A DNA stretch of 64,000 nt, from positions 1 through 64,000 of the forward strand of contig JARGSG010000085.1 of assembly GCA_030374805.1 (NCBI GenBank), read 5' to 3'. The DNA comes from Gracilaria gracilis (lineage: Eukaryota > Rhodophyta > Florideophyceae > Gracilariales > Gracilariaceae). The notes beneath the pieces were generated by a model. It worked only from the letters and a program-made list of their open reading frames with translations. It had not been told where the DNA came from and ran no database searches. Position numbers and translations under genes: made by a program. Position 1 is the first letter of the stretch; each line of letters begins with the position of its first letter. This document shows, piece by piece, positions 33,301 through 46,468 of the stretch.

Positions 33301-35550
33301 CCGACGCAGATGCAAGTCTAGGTAAGTAGCAATGTCAGCAAGACGTTCTTACTGTGTATCCTAGTCATCTCACGACTGCTTCTGCGAACTGTGATGCACT
33401 TTTCGGTAAGGTTTCATTTCCTGCTGATCCTCGCAGTTTCTATTGCAGATGCTCCTCCTCGTGGGAGAACTGCTTCTGATCAAAGCATCAAAGAAATTTC
33501 TTAGCTGCAGAATGTAGTGTTGAGAAGCATTCTGTCTCCGTAGTTCTTGAAGAAATGAGCGACATCAACTGGATAAATATGTTGCTCTTTTCTTCATTTC
33601 TTCAAGAAATAACTTCCCGTTACACGCATTGTGCAGCTGCAGTTAGTGATTTGTAGTATTTTTTTCCTGCAATTTGATCAAGCTTTTAAACTATAGTGGG
33701 GTCAGCTGAAGTTACCAGGCGAATTCTTACGCGCGAAGGATTTTGTTGTCTTCCCGAGTTGCTTCATTGGTGCCTATACGTATGAATATAAAGTTTGGTA
33801 TCCTCTTGGCAATTACTGCTCTCCGGCCCTCCAGGCAACAGCTGTACCAGTACCAACGATACCAATATCACAGGACAAGTGAATTTCGCTCATATATAAC
33901 TGGAACTCAACGTTATTCTCTGGAAGGCACAGTTAGGCAAGTTGGGAAATATCCTGTTACTAGCAACTTACTGGTGAAAGGGTTAACGAGGGCTACACGG
34001 TTTTAACTTTTTGACTAACCTTCCAAGTTGTACCATCTTGGACACAACTGTACATGGTGCAGTTCCTGGTACGATCACGGAGTTGAAAAGGCTACTAGGA
34101 CATATTGAAGTACAAGGGAAGCGCATATCATGGTAGCTTCATACTTGTTTTCATGGATACCAACGGTAACGCTTCCCGCAGATAACTCGACAGCTGTCGC
34201 ACTGAGAGAATCTAAATGTTTATGATAAGTTATACTCGTAGCCTAAGAACATGTACGTGCATCCGCGATGAGCGTTGGCCCAAACAACATTCATTTCTCT
34301 TTTTACTGACAAATCAATTCGGTTTACATAGGTGCATATAAGAGGTTTGAAAGCACGCTATCTACTATGATCAGTAATTGCGCATGGCGTAGCTGTTTGA
34401 CTGCGCCAGCACATGTGTTGTATGACAAGTGTTGTTGCATGAAAATGAGCTGTTGCTTGTATTCATCAAAGTTGTCTGAAGGAGTGGTGCTTTAGTGGGT
34501 AGATATGCAGGAAGCGAAGGGCAAGCTTGTTTCGATATTGGTTCTCTATCAGTAATATGGGGTGCAATGGCAGATGGAGTTAGATTTGACAAGTCTTTGG
34601 AGGCAATACGGGTGCTTACTGCACTTATCTGGCAGTTGTTGAATTGGGGCAATAGATCAAATACTACTCCCGTAAACTGTCACACCGATACCGTCCAGTG
34701 AGATATATCGATATGTTTTAAATCTATAATGCGTCATATATGGCGAAATTGTTGGAGTGTTACCAGTACCGTACCTGTATGTTACTTGCTCAACAACAAT
34801 AAGGTTGCTGTTAAATATTTACATGCACGCAATTAATGTTAACATATGATGTCTACGCTGAGGTAACAAACGTACACGCGAATAAAGCCGCATGGGTTAC
34901 CAAGAAACAAACTCATACAACGCTCAGTTTTTTATTCGGTTGCGAGAAATGTAGTCGTGCTTCAACCTATGAATTGTTATACCCATGGTAGCGCCGCCTC
35001 ATAAATTGGACGCAGCAGCATAGGGTTGTTGGACATGTTCCGGGTGGTGGTGAGAACTATTAGTTGCCCGGAACGATTCATAAACTGTGACTTTTGCTTG
35101 GCTGTGTTACAGATAGATATCAGAGGGTGAAGCAGAGTTAAAACTCGAAGGCTTAACATCAAGTAGTAACGGGGGTTTATCCTTATACAAGGCATTTGTT
35201 GCAGCAAACGTCTCTTTATTGCACTGATAAAGGCATGTAGAGGGGTAGGCAGAGGTGGTGGTGAGTTTACTGTTGGCGGGTAGATGTAGATAGCAGAACA
35301 GAATACGTGATGTTACACGAATGGTGAAGGATTGGCTGAGGGCTTCGGACAAAGCTGGAACAAAAATCATCTCAGATGTGATTCACACTGACAAAGCGGA
35401 GTATTGGCAGAGACAAACAGCACTTGCAATGGTAGAGAAGCGCTCACGAGGAGTAGAGTTGCGGTTTTTGATTTGGTATAGCAAGCGGTTTTATTGCATT
35501 TGGCGTCGCGGTTCTCTCAAGAACAAGTTTGCGAGGGAATGGGGGCGGAT
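30307..35550. other. Long intergenic region without a supported gene
   Basis: About 5 kb of balanced composition. The longest ORFs (31467-31865 minus, 132 codons; 32908-33279 plus, 123 codons; 35321-35566 plus, 81 codons) show no domain, and overlapping ORFs on the other strand look equally plausible. I see no repeats, RNA genes or transposon motifs. Confidence 0.4.
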
Positions 35551-35559
35551 TGATATTGA

Positions 35560-36080
35560 AAGTTAAGATGGACGGGCGGTCACGCAAGGCGAGTGCAGTG
35601 GTTGGCTGCAAGCGCGGCGCTTGGCCACCAACCAATTTGGAAGCACGTGGCGTGCGCCGCTGGCTGCGGCCGCACGAATTCAGCGCATGGCTGAGTGGCG
35701 ACGCAAAAGTTGTTGCCGCTATCTATCTACAGTACAGTACACGTATCAAGGTGACAGAGAGAGAGAGACGACGCCGCCGCCGCGTCGCAGCGTACGCGCT
35801 GTCCGTCAGCTGACGCGCGTCATGTCAGCGTTGCTCGGCCTAACACGTTAAGCATATGTGCGCCGCGCCTGCCACGGCGCATGCCTTGCTGCGCTTGCGC
35901 GCTGCCAGATGCGCAGCTCCTCGGATAGGTTCTCCGCTCGCTCACGTGCCGCGCGCGTGTGCGCCTTACAGAAAGCCGTGTCGCGCCGCCGCGCCCCACG
36001 GCAGCCCCCTTTCGTCCACGCTCACGTGTGTGCTACCAACGGTACACGCGCATGGCGTGCGCGCTCGCTGCACCTGCCGC
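35560..36080. other. GC-rich island without a supported gene
   Basis: A 0.5-kb GC-rich block resembling the island at 23770-24870. It contains an imperfect inverted pair AGTGGTTGGCTG / GGCCACCAACCAAT near 35597-35638. ORFs here are compositional. Confidence 0.4.
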
Positions 36081-36616
36081 GCCAGTTTCAAGAATACAAA
36101 ATATGCCATATTCAAAAACAAATATCAAAACTAATCTCTAACATACATCGTAAAGCGAGCTCAACAAATAATTTATCTCGTGAGTTTAGAATCGATTTTA
36201 AAACAATTTGTGGTCGTCGACCACTGCAGTAGCAATCAACGGACGCCCAGGTGTACAAATCAAACCCATTTGTGTGGCTATGGTAACCGTGCTTTGACTG
36301 ATGTCACTGGAAGCCAGAAGAGGACAACAGCTAATACTTCGCAACCTGCCGTTTCAAACACTATCAAGCAAACACTTCAAAAAAAAATTAAATTCAAACC
36401 CAAACTATCTTAGTGCATGTTCGAAGCTCTGCAAACTAACTGAATAAAACCTTATACACAGTTTTGGCTCACCACAAGAAAAAATCAAACTCTAGTGTCT
36501 ATTTGACAACTGACCTCATATGAGGTTACTTTTCACTCGGATAAATTTTGAGTAACAGTTTTCATTTTTAAAAAACCCACTTTTCCCCATCTTTTTCCTC
36601 TCTTGATAGCGTTTCC

Positions 36617-36621
36617 AACGG
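36617..36621. repeat. Target-site duplication AACGG, left
   Basis: AACGG directly precedes LTR copy C. The same five bases follow the inverted LTR copy B at 48345-48349. Confidence 0.65.
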
Positions 36622-37056
36622 TGTGGCATATGGAGATTTTTGAACAGGGTTGAAATCATTCCTTTTGCGCTTTTAACGCGCATATGCTCAGATGGTACAA
36701 TCATTTAGCTATCAGCGCTGTAAATATATAAAGTAAAAATAAAGTCTTTATTAGGGGTGTTGTTTTAGTAGTATTATTATATATTTCTTACGCCATATAA
36801 ACCGTCTTAGACTTATGTTCCAAGAATATATTTCTTACGCCATATAAACCGTCTTAGATTTCTGTTCCAAGAACTCCAAGCAACTCTTCTTGCACCTGAC
36901 CAGTCCCAAGAAGCTTGAGCTCATCAGCATTCCGTTATCCAGCGCAAGCGCGTTCAGAGCAAAGTCGTAGCATAAATTCTTTTATTTAATATATTCAAAA
37001 ACTATATGCATTACAACAGTAAGTTAAGTACACGTTTACTGGGCACGATGATTATA
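36622..37056 (+). repeat. LTR copy C (left), with internal 47-bp duplication
   Basis: Starts TGTGGCATATGG and aligns throughout with 47552-47939. It is longer because a 47-bp unit (ATATTTCTTACG... to CCAAGAA) is repeated in tandem at about 36780-36874. A TATA-like TATATAAAG lies near 36725. It is followed by AT and TGGTAGCATTGC at 37059-37070, a likely primer-binding site. Confidence 0.75.
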
Positions 37057-37311
37057 ATTGGTAGCATTGCTCTATGGTTCTAAACTTTATTTCTTCTGTC
37101 TAATTTGCTCTACTTATGAAATATAAAGTAAGTAAAGGGTGTAAAAAGCGTAATTACAACAAAACCAAAGACACAAGTTTTAAAATACAAAATACAGAAG
37201 ACATTACGAAATTTATAATTAAAAATAAAAACTGCATAAGAACTATACCTTGTCTTGTCTCGAACTACCTTTTCCTCGATTTCACTCTATATTAGATGCA
37301 GAAGCAGGTAA
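37057..37311 (+). other. Leader of the Gypsy-like element
   Basis: AT-rich, no ORF. It starts with the primer-binding-site candidate and ends at the TTAA-like site (GTAA) used by the piggyBac insertion. The leader resumes at 41250. Confidence 0.5.
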
Positions 37312-37788
37312 CCCTTTGGACACTAAAAGCTTAAGTGTGTTACAATAGATTTACATTTTGAATGTCATTGGGTGACACCAAACTCATTGGCTCACAAACA
37401 ACCAGGTGTTCTGATTCTCTATATCCATTGTAGTAGATATAAGAGCAAATTCTGCCCTGAAGGCCTCGGAAAGAAGCAAATGCCTGACTATGCAAATCCA
37501 CTCCAGAAATGACGAAATAGAGCCTTGTTGCCCTAGTAGATTCTCTGAATACACATCAACTACCGATAATGCATGCGCAATCGGAGCAGTGCAATCACAC
37601 AAATTCATTTCTTTCTTACGGAACATTGGGATCCCATACGCCGCAAATGCTACTGTAAATTACAATCTCGATCTCGAACACATCCAAGTGCGTTGCGTGG
37701 GGAATCCCAAACGTCAAGAGGCCCGCCAAAAGCACCGACCAACGCTCCCATCCGTGCAGTGTCTTCGTGATGATCGGTCACAATACCG

Positions 37789-39804
37789 GTGATGACTGCA
37801 GTTCTAACACAGAGCGAGGAGATCGAAACACCGTTTAATATACAGGAGTGTAATGTTGAGGACCTTGGAGAGCTTGAATCGCAGGACGGCAATGAGGTAA
37901 ACTTTATGGTGACAGCAATTGGGGCCGCAGAGGAGCAGAACCTCTATGACAAAGTTGAATACTGCGGAAAGTGGCGCAATGAGAGCGGTCTATATTTGGC
38001 AAAAGACGCCTTGATTCGCAGATCATTTGCATACAAGAAAAAACGCGGACTTTTCAACTTGTTTCTGAACAGCTCCTTCCTGAACTGTGTCCGTTTATGG
38101 ACGAGTAGGGAGCTCATTAGAAGCGGTTGCAGATCGAAGCCGCTGAGAATGGACGAACTAACGGCCTACCTTGGATTGGAATTAGCGACATCGGTGCACA
38201 GGCTCAACCGCCTCTCTGATTACTGGTGCAATTCGGATTTACTTGGCATCCCATTCTTTCGAAAGGTCATGGGTCGGGACGCATTCATGAAAATTCGTGG
38301 AGCCTTACAAGTATACGCTACGTATAACCATGACGTAGCTGTATCCGATCCTTTGTGGCACAGCCGGGCTCTCCTGGAACACTTCGCAAGGAATGCGGCC
38401 ACCGTGGCTGTACCTATCGGGATTAGTTCTTTGGATTAGAACACCATTCGGTGCAAGGGCCGCACTAGCGCCCGTTCTTACATGAAGAGTAAGCCGGTCA
38501 AGTTTGGTATACGACTATACGCTGTTGTCGGCTGGACCCACGCGTATCTACATAGTTTTCAAGACAATGGTTCTGGAAACAAGACGGGCGTAAGCCCAGT
38601 GCAGCGCTATACGAACGTGTTCCGAGATCTTCGGGGTGCCGTGGAACGCACCGTAGATGGGAAATTTGTTTCCAAGTCGTCCGCCTCTGCAGTATGGTGT
38701 GCGTAGATGGCGCACTAGACCTACCTTCATTCTACTGCTGGGAGAGGGAGGCTGATGGTCATGGACAAATTTTATACGCGGCATGTGTTGGCTCGACAGC
38801 TGCTCATTATGAGTGACGGGGAACGCCAAACGCTTGGTACTGTTCGGTTTAATAATTTGGACGCTGTGAACCGTCCAGCTTTGAAGGAGGCTATCGAAGA
38901 TCTCAAGCACGCGCGAAAGGGGGAGTAAAGATTGGTGCAGGTGTTCGATAAAACACAAAACGTTAATGGAGATCACAGAGTTGCGACGAAATGTGGCTAC
39001 ATTGTGTTCAAAGATCGTTCGATTGTAACGTTCTATTGTAATGATTTGGCTGATACCCCAAGCACGAGAATTCACGCTGCAGATGCTCATTCCATTCAGT
39101 GCGTTCATGGCCTGGCCCCTCTGGAACGTTGGAAAGGGAACGAGTCGATGACCAGAACAACTTTGCAAGTGCCATCTGTAATTGTTGCTTACAACTTGTT
39201 TATGAATGGCGTCGATAGATTCGACCAGTTTTGGTCGACTACAGCGACCGTCCGCCGAGAAAGGCGGGTTCCTCTGAGTATGCTTACTTTTGCTTTGGAC
39301 GCGGGTATACTGAATGCGAATGCCCTCCTGCATGCCATTACTACACCGGGTGAGAACATTATCGACATTGCGATGATGAAGCACCGAATTATCCTTCAGC
39401 TCGTCTCCGAAAATATTGAGTACAAACAGCGTCGAACAACTCTCCGTCCTTTGGCATCAACACAGTCTTCCGCATCAGGTCATGCAGTCTCAACATCTTC
39501 TGCATCTACACATCTTTTGTTGGAGAACAAAGGGCGAAAGAGTGTCCACTGCGTCTTATGCGGTGTACTGAATGATAGCAAACGCGGCGGCTACAGCATG
39601 TATTCATGCACTCAGTGTGGAAGGGGATTTCACGTCAATTGCTTCTCCTACTTTCACAATCCAGAGCTGCTTCGAACTATACGTCTTTCACTTTACAATG
39701 ATGTCAAGAAAGCCAAGAAACTATTACGATCTAAGAACTGCAGGTGGAGAAGGAACAAGGTAACCGCAAGTCTAACGACGGCCAGTGTGACTTTCAAGAA
39801 GTAA
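37789..39804 (+). pseudogene. piggyBac transposase (DDE_Tnp_1_7) with C-terminal Cys-rich finger
   Basis: The plus-strand frames together cover a full piggyBac transposase of about 670 residues. Recognisable parts are the N-terminal helical region (37789-38439), SKPVKFGIRLYAVVGWTHAY (about 38485), VMDKFYTRHVLARQLL with a catalytic Asp position (about 38760), and VIVAYNLFMNGVDRFDQFW (about 39180). The C-terminus is a cross-brace-like finger, CVLCG...CTQCGRGFHVNC (about 39550-39645), typical of the family. The gene is broken: in-frame stops after 38439 and near 38925, and at least one frame change near 38700. It would cut and paste at TTAA. Confidence 0.8.
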
Positions 39805-41249
39805 AAGTTATTGTTCTTTGAAGCCCATGTAACTCCCAGTCTCGTCCGGCCACAACGCTCTGATAGCTTCCATCACACAGTTTGGAACTTGCAGTCGTTT
39901 ACCCTTGCCCAAGAAGCCATGTCTTTCATAAGTGTAGGCGCGGTACGCTTATTTTCTCGTTTGATTGTTCCCCATATTGGGAGTTTGAGTGGAACCCAAC
40001 TAAGCCTCTGTGTTGTCCACCATAGTCGCACCGTATTGGATCCAGTAGCACGGTGTGCCCCCACACCGGCTGCAAGCGACGTCTTCATTCGCTTTCGTGA
40101 TTGCAGGAACTTTATTCTGCTTTATGGTATCAATAATCGGCAGCTCTGCGGACATATTTCCTTTCAATATGGTCTCTGTTTTTGGTTCTACGTTCAACAC
40201 ATGTGTGCGGGTTGTCGCGTCATCGGTAGATGTAAACGCGTATCCGCTTTCACACCCATTATCGCAGCGGCGCACATTTTCGCCGTTCAGATCCCTTTCC
40301 ATTACTAGAAACAATCACTGTAGTCGCTAATATCGAGTAAAAAGAAGTGCAGTGTGCACCACAGAGGGGTAGTTCCAGACGAGGATGCAGTCCAAGGGGC
40401 AGCAGCGAGATTTCTAAATATTACAGATGGCGTTAGAGCGATAGTGACGGAAGGAGAGAGGTTGCTTCAAGACCAAAGCGCCCCGCAATCCTTTACAGCA
40501 CGGGGAGGGAAGTAGGATTTTTAGGGGCTGTACAATGTTTGCAAAAGCAGAATACCAGGGATAAAAGCAAAGAAAATCCAGAACGTACGATCCAACGGTG
40601 GTAGTAGCACGACGGCGATGACCACAACAGAGCGCAAAGCGTTCGATGACGACACGATCGCAAGGCACGCTCTAATCAAAAGTAATGTACCCTTTGGGGA
40701 GAAAAGAGAAGTGCTGTTGAATAGCGGGTCCACTCAGTGCGAAACAGAAGACTATAGCCGTACAAGGGGCTCCACAAGAACAGAAACAAAAAGCGTAGTA
40801 TGTAATGACTTGCCTGCTACGAGATCCCCCACACGACCGAAATTGTACAGTCTGTGAACTTGTTTGGGCTCCCGCTGGCTCCCGAGATATCGTGATGGCC
40901 ACTAAGCGATAGTAGTAAAAGAAAAATGTGGGTCGATGGAGTTGTGACCCCAAATGAGTCGCGAGGCACAGGTTGTGGCCGCACCTGATGGTCGCGCAGA
41001 GGCAAACGAAGCAGAGCTTGAAACTCCGGAGAGCGAAACAGAGTTCAACTCCAGAGGAGTGCTGTACCCCTGAAAATGTCGCTTGAGATTTTGCAGTGGA
41101 TTCTATCTATCATGCGTAGCATGGGGATAATATGCGTCGCAAACCTTGATTGAAGCGTACGCACAGTTCAATCATTTTTGTGGCTGCTGCTGATTGGCTT
41201 TGGCCTATGTCTATCCTTATGGACGTAAAAAGTTTTAGTGCCCAAAGGG
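39805..41249. other. Non-coding 3' part of piggyBac-1
   Basis: No supported gene. ORFs on both strands (for example 39811-40308 plus) lack motifs. It ends with the right TIR. Confidence 0.5.
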
Positions 41250-41319
41250 TTAAGGAAAATAATACTGAAGAAAATAGAAAAAAACTACAAAAATTGATAA
41301 TAAAATACAGCTCGCCGAC

Positions 41320-41670
41320 GTGAAGAACGATAAATTTAATTCTTTCTTAGAAACCGAAGAAAGTGAAGAAGTTGATAATCTACACAACAATTCCAAGTAC
41401 AAAAGACCTAAAGTCGATAACGAAAATGTTAAGTGTTCCTATTGCAAACAAAGAAAAGGTTTGCACACCTGGGAAGAACACACTAAAAGTTACACTCATT
41501 ATAAGGCCTTATCAAGGGCAAATAATTTTGATATACATTGTGAATTCTGCCGCTTTAAGTACGAAACTAATTTTAAATATATGATACACCTCCAACGCAG
41601 CTTCATAAAGGGAAATTACATCAAGTGGGAAATGCGTACAAGTTTGCAGCTAAACACAAGTTTATATTGA
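41320..41670 (+). pseudogene. Small zinc-finger-like ORF in the element leader
   Basis: An ORF of 116 codons between the piggyBac right end and Gag. It is acidic at the N-terminus, then CSYCKQRKGLHTWEEHTKSYTH and CEFCRFKYETNFKYMIHLQ, two C2H2-like fingers. Readable sequence continues past its end, so it may be an incomplete gene. It is not a usual Gypsy part. It may be an extra 5' ORF of the element or a captured fragment. Confidence 0.4.
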
Positions 41671-42020
41671 AACTTGCAAAAGCTGAGTATTTAGTACCGG
41701 ACAATAACAAAGTCCGAGAATTTGTCAAAGATTTGAAAAAGTCTCCGTCAAAAAAAATTTGCACTGTAAGATAGAAGTGCATTTTATCAAATAAATTGAA
41801 ATTGTTATTGCTCTAACTAACTTTGCAAGAACCGTACAAGTGTGTTATGTACCACAATATAGCCCCCCTTGTTGTATCAATCAGAAGTAGACTTGAAATA
41901 AAAACCGTGCAACCATATTTCACTAAGCACTAGACAAGCGTGCAACAAAAAAATTGCAAAACCACTACAAATCGTAGAAAAAAAGATATCCAAGTACAAT
42001 TATAAATCTTTAGCATTAAG

Positions 42021-42887
42021 ATGGATACAGATATTAGTGACTTACAAAATAGAGTAAATGTTTCAGGACAACAGCTCGCCCAAGTAATGCAGCTCAATAA
42101 CCACTTGACAAATGTGGTAAGTTATCATGAACACCATAGTAGTTTACTAAAATCTGGAAAACCCGAAAAGTTTTCAGGAAGATATGCCAGATCATTTCTA
42201 TAATGCATAGAAAACATATTTGCCAGTACTCACGCAACCGTACCTGACGAAAGAAAATAATGTATGCGATAAGCTTTATGACTGGTCCTGCACTAGAATC
42301 GTGGGAACTGGTATATATGAATAACACTGCAGAAGTGAGTACGTGTGAAGGATTCTAGAAAAAGTTGCTCGAATATTTATGAACCAGCTAACAGAGAACT
42401 AAATTCACGTAAAATGCTTTCAAATATAAAACAAGTTGGAAGACTTGGTGCTGTTTCATAATATAATAAAATGTTCACCAAATGGCTTCTACAAGTTCCG
42501 AACATGAGTATAGATGAACAGCTATTTAATTATTCACAAGGTCTGCGTCATAATATTCGCATTGAACTCGAAAGAACCGGAGTAACCAACTTGCATGAAG
42601 CAATGAACTTGGCAGATCGTATGGATAATATCTATAGAACAAATATGGGATTCCAAAAACGATGGAATTCTGATAGAAATAACAATAATGGGAACAGAAG
42701 AAATAAACCCGTACCTATGGAAATTGGTAATATAAATCGCTACCAAGGCAGGAATAGGTTGAATAACGAAGAGAGATCAAGACACCTCAAGGATGACTTA
42801 TGTTTTAAATACCATCGTAAAGGATGTCGTCCTTGGATGCATAAACGCCTTTCGGTGCATCCTAGTGTACGTGCCCAAAAAAACTAA
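42021..42887 (+). pseudogene. Gypsy-like Gag region
   Basis: Gag-like helical protein: MDTDISDLQNRVNVSGQQ near the start, a capsid-like segment with FTKWLLQVPNMSIDEQLFNYSQGL and HEAMNLADRMDNIY, then an Asn/Arg-rich basic part (about 42660-42760) and a C-terminal DDLCFKYHRKG resembling half a zinc knuckle. It is in several open pieces; the element is broken. Confidence 0.6.
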
Positions 42888-43056
42888 AGAGTAGGGCATC
42901 AAAAGCAGGCCATAAGCTCACGTACTCTAATGAGGTCGATGTACATTACAAGAAGAAACAAACCGAAAAGGACAAAAAAACTATAAAATTATGCAATATA
43001 AAAAGAAATCACGCGTCAAAGTTACTAATATACAACGGAGACGCTAGTATACGTCA

Positions 43057-46000
43057 TCAAAAGGAACCATGTAATTTTCTAATCGATTGCGGTTGTGAAG
43101 ACATATGCATATCTAAAGAATATGCTGACATATTGAATCTCCAAAGAAGAAGTACCGATGTCAAAGCTGAGCTTTGGGATGGAACATTAGTTCCTTTGGA
43201 ACAATGTTTAGACACTTTATCCATTAAGATCGTGGACGCCAAGTTTGACATCCACCCATGTATATTGGATTTGATAGGTTATGATGTCATTCTCGGTCAG
43301 ACCTGGTTAGAATTCTATAGTACACACATAGAGTGGAGAAAACACTCCATGACCTTACCCCTTAATGGAGAAAAGTTTATTCTGGACGCAGAAACTGTCA
43401 AACGACAGTAATCCCAAGAGAAACTTGTTCTAAGTAAACACAAGTTTATGAAGCTCGTGAAGAAACAACAAAGCGAAATATACTACGTAGTAATTAAACC
43501 AAAGAAAAACATTTAAGTAAATAACATAAGTATCAAAGAAGATATTCCTGAAGATGAACAAATAAAGAAGATACTTGAAGAATACCAAGAAGTATTCCCG
43601 GAGGACCTCCCGAAAGGATTACCACCCAAGAGATGGGTGGACACCGAGATTAAATTACAAGATGATTCACAACCCAAAACGGGACCCATTTATAAGCTTT
43701 CCCCAAAAAAATGCAAGAAATGAGGAAACAAATAGAACATTTACTAAACCTAGGACTCACAAGACCCAGTATTAGCCCATGGGGAAGCCCAGTATTGTTC
43801 ACACCCAAGAAAGATGGAGGACTTAGGATGTGCATTGACTACAGATCCTTGAATACAAGAACAATAAAGAACAAAGTACCATTACCGCGTATAGACGAAG
43901 TCTCGGACCAGCTTCGAGGAGCAAAATACTTCACCTCTCTTGATCTAAGAGCAGGATATAATCAGATACGTATTAAACCCGAGGATGTAGAGAAAATTGC
44001 ATTCAGAACACGATATGGGTTGTTCGAATACCTAGTAACACCATTTAGATTAACTGGTGATCCAGGATGTTTTCAAACTCTAATGAATACAATACTACGT
44101 CCATACTTAGATGAATTTTTGATGGTATATCTAGACGACATTCTCATCTACAGTAAAACCAAGAATGAACACCTCAAACATATACGAAGAGTACTAAGTC
44201 TACTACGGAAACGAAAACTATATGGGAAACTTTCCAAGTGCACATTCATGAAACAAGAACTAGAATGCTGAGGACATATCATATCAAATGAGGGAATAAA
44301 ACCAGACCCAAAAAAGGTCAATGCCATAATGCAATGGGAAATCCCAACAAACTTAAAAGAAGTACAAAGCTTCTTAGGCATATGCAATTATTACCGCAAG
44401 TTAGTAAAGGACTTCTCAAAAATAGTAAGTTCAATAAGTAATCTTGTGAAAGACAAAGTACACTTCGAATGACGCAACGAACAAGATGACGCTTTCAATA
44501 CTCTTAAAAGTGTTTTATCCACTTCTCCAATATTAAGATGTGCTACTCCACGTCTAATATACGAAGTAACCTCTGATGCTTCAGCTACTGGATTAAGTGC
44601 TGTTCTATCACAGACAGATAAGTCCGGAAGACGACCTATAGCTTATGCTTCACGAAAACTCAATGAAGCAAAACAGAATTACGCTACAGGCGAAAGAGAA
44701 TTATTAGCCATCACGTTCGCTTTACGAACGTGGCGTTCACATCTACATGGATCGAAATTTACCATATACACTGATCATCATCCTTTAAAGTACCTAGGGA
44801 CACAAAAGACTCTGTCTAGAAAACAAGCCCGATGTGTTGAATATATGCAAGAATTTGACTATACCATATGTTATATAAAGTGAAAGGAGAACAGAGTAGC
44901 AGATGTCTTATCACGAAAGGATAAAGAAGAACGAAAAACACCTATTGAGGTCATTAAACAACTTCCTAATATCACTACAGTCAAAATTTCTGAAGAAACA
45001 TTGAACAAGCTTTCAAAAGTATACCATAACGATCCTTACTTCTCTAGCCAATTCCAGAAACCGACAGAACCATACAAATGGGTTGGAAAAAGAGTATACT
45101 TCGAGAACAGACTATGTATACCAGAAGGAAATATTAGAAAGACATTACTACATGATAACCCTGTTTCATTACAAGGAGGACACAGATCCTATCAAAAGAC
45201 ATTGATTCTATTAAGAAGACATTACTTCTAGAATACAATTAAACAAGACCTTAAGAAATACATTACCGAATGTGAAAGAAGCCAAAAGGCGAAATCGAGT
45301 AATCAAAACTCAGGAGGACCACTCTTACCATTTCCACCACCAACAAAGAAATGGGAAGTAATATCTATGGACTTCATATTCGACTTACCAAAAAGTAATG
45401 AATATACCGGCGTTATGGCAGTCGTAGATAAGGTAACCAAAAAGGGTATACTTTATACCACTTCAATCGGATACCAAAGCTCCAATTATTGCTGAGGTAT
45501 TCTACAGAGAAATATTCAAACACCACGGACTACCACGGGTTATCGTATCAGATAGAGACTCAAGATTCACAAGTAATTTCTAGAGTTCTCTCACGAAACT
45601 ACTGAATATCCGACTGAACTTATCAACATCCTTCCACCCACAAGCAGATGGTCAAACTGAACCCATGTTTAGAACCATGCAAGAAATGATCCGTTGTTAT
45701 GTATCCTATACACAACGCGATTGGGTAAAGTATTTACCTGATTTAGAATATGCATACAACATTACTATTATTGATGCTACTAAGTTTAGCCTATTTTACA
45801 TGGAATATGGACATCATCCACTCTCAATATCAGATATATTGTATCAGAAGCATACTCTCATAAACGATGCATCTAATTCGTTCCCCAAACAGATACATCA
45901 CGCCAACAAACTGGCTCAAATTGCTATTGAACAGGCAAACACAAAAAATGCAGATTACGTCAATACATTCCGGAAGAATACATACTTCAATCTAGGAGAC

Positions 46001-46444
46001 TATGTGTTACTATCGACTAAAAATCTTGCAATCTCGAAAGGACGTTCACGTAAGTTCACTTACAAATACATTGGCCCTTTCAAGGTAATTGGAACCACCA
46101 AATCTGGTTCATGGTATAGGTTACTCTTACCAAAAGAATACAAAGAGTTACATCACACATTCCATGAGTCCTTACTTAAACCTTATTATGGTGATTCATC
46201 TCATAAAAAACAAATGGATATCCAACGACTTATCCATCACACGAAGCCAAAGATATCCATTATAGGCCATCGTATACAAAACTCGAGGATCGAGTATTTA
46301 CTTCGAAGAGAAGGGGAAGAGGTTGAAGATCTCTGGATCAACGAAACAGATCCACAAATATCTTCAGAGCTACTCGAAGAGTACAAAAAAAACACAAGAA
46401 GTAATATAAAAGGTAAGAACTCACTTTCATTCCTGCTAAACTAA
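43057..46444 (+). pseudogene. Gypsy-like Pol region (protease, RT, RNase H, integrase)
   Basis: In order: a retropepsin-like region with FLIDCGCEDICIS (about 43080); reverse transcriptase (43711-44271) with PSISPWGSPVLFTPKKDGG, RMCIDYRSLN and the catalytic strand LMVYLDDILIYS; RNase H with YEVTSDASATGL and YTDHHPL (about 44560-44790); integrase with a zinc-binding region, a core (about 45340-45660) containing SMDFIFDLP, and a C-terminal domain with GPFKVIGTTKSGSW (about 46070). Domain order is that of Ty3/Gypsy. It is broken several times. Confidence 0.85.
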
Positions 46445-46468
46445 AAGTGTTGTGATTAGAACGACAAG

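Larger units (their letters stand above)
37312..41249 (+). mobile_element. piggyBac DNA transposon (copy type 1)
   Basis: 3.94 kb with matching ends: CCCTTTGGACACTAAAAG at the left and the reverse complement of CCCTTTGGGCACTAAAAC at the right. TTAA follows the right end (41250-41253); the left flank is GTAA, one base from TTAA. Length, TTAA target and TIRs beginning CCC fit piggyBac. It carries one decayed transposase gene and a non-coding 3' part of about 1.4 kb. Confidence 0.85.

Noticed and set aside
30307-36600. Small ORFs of 60-130 codons as genes
   Set aside because: Both strands are equally open, composition is random and no motif was found.
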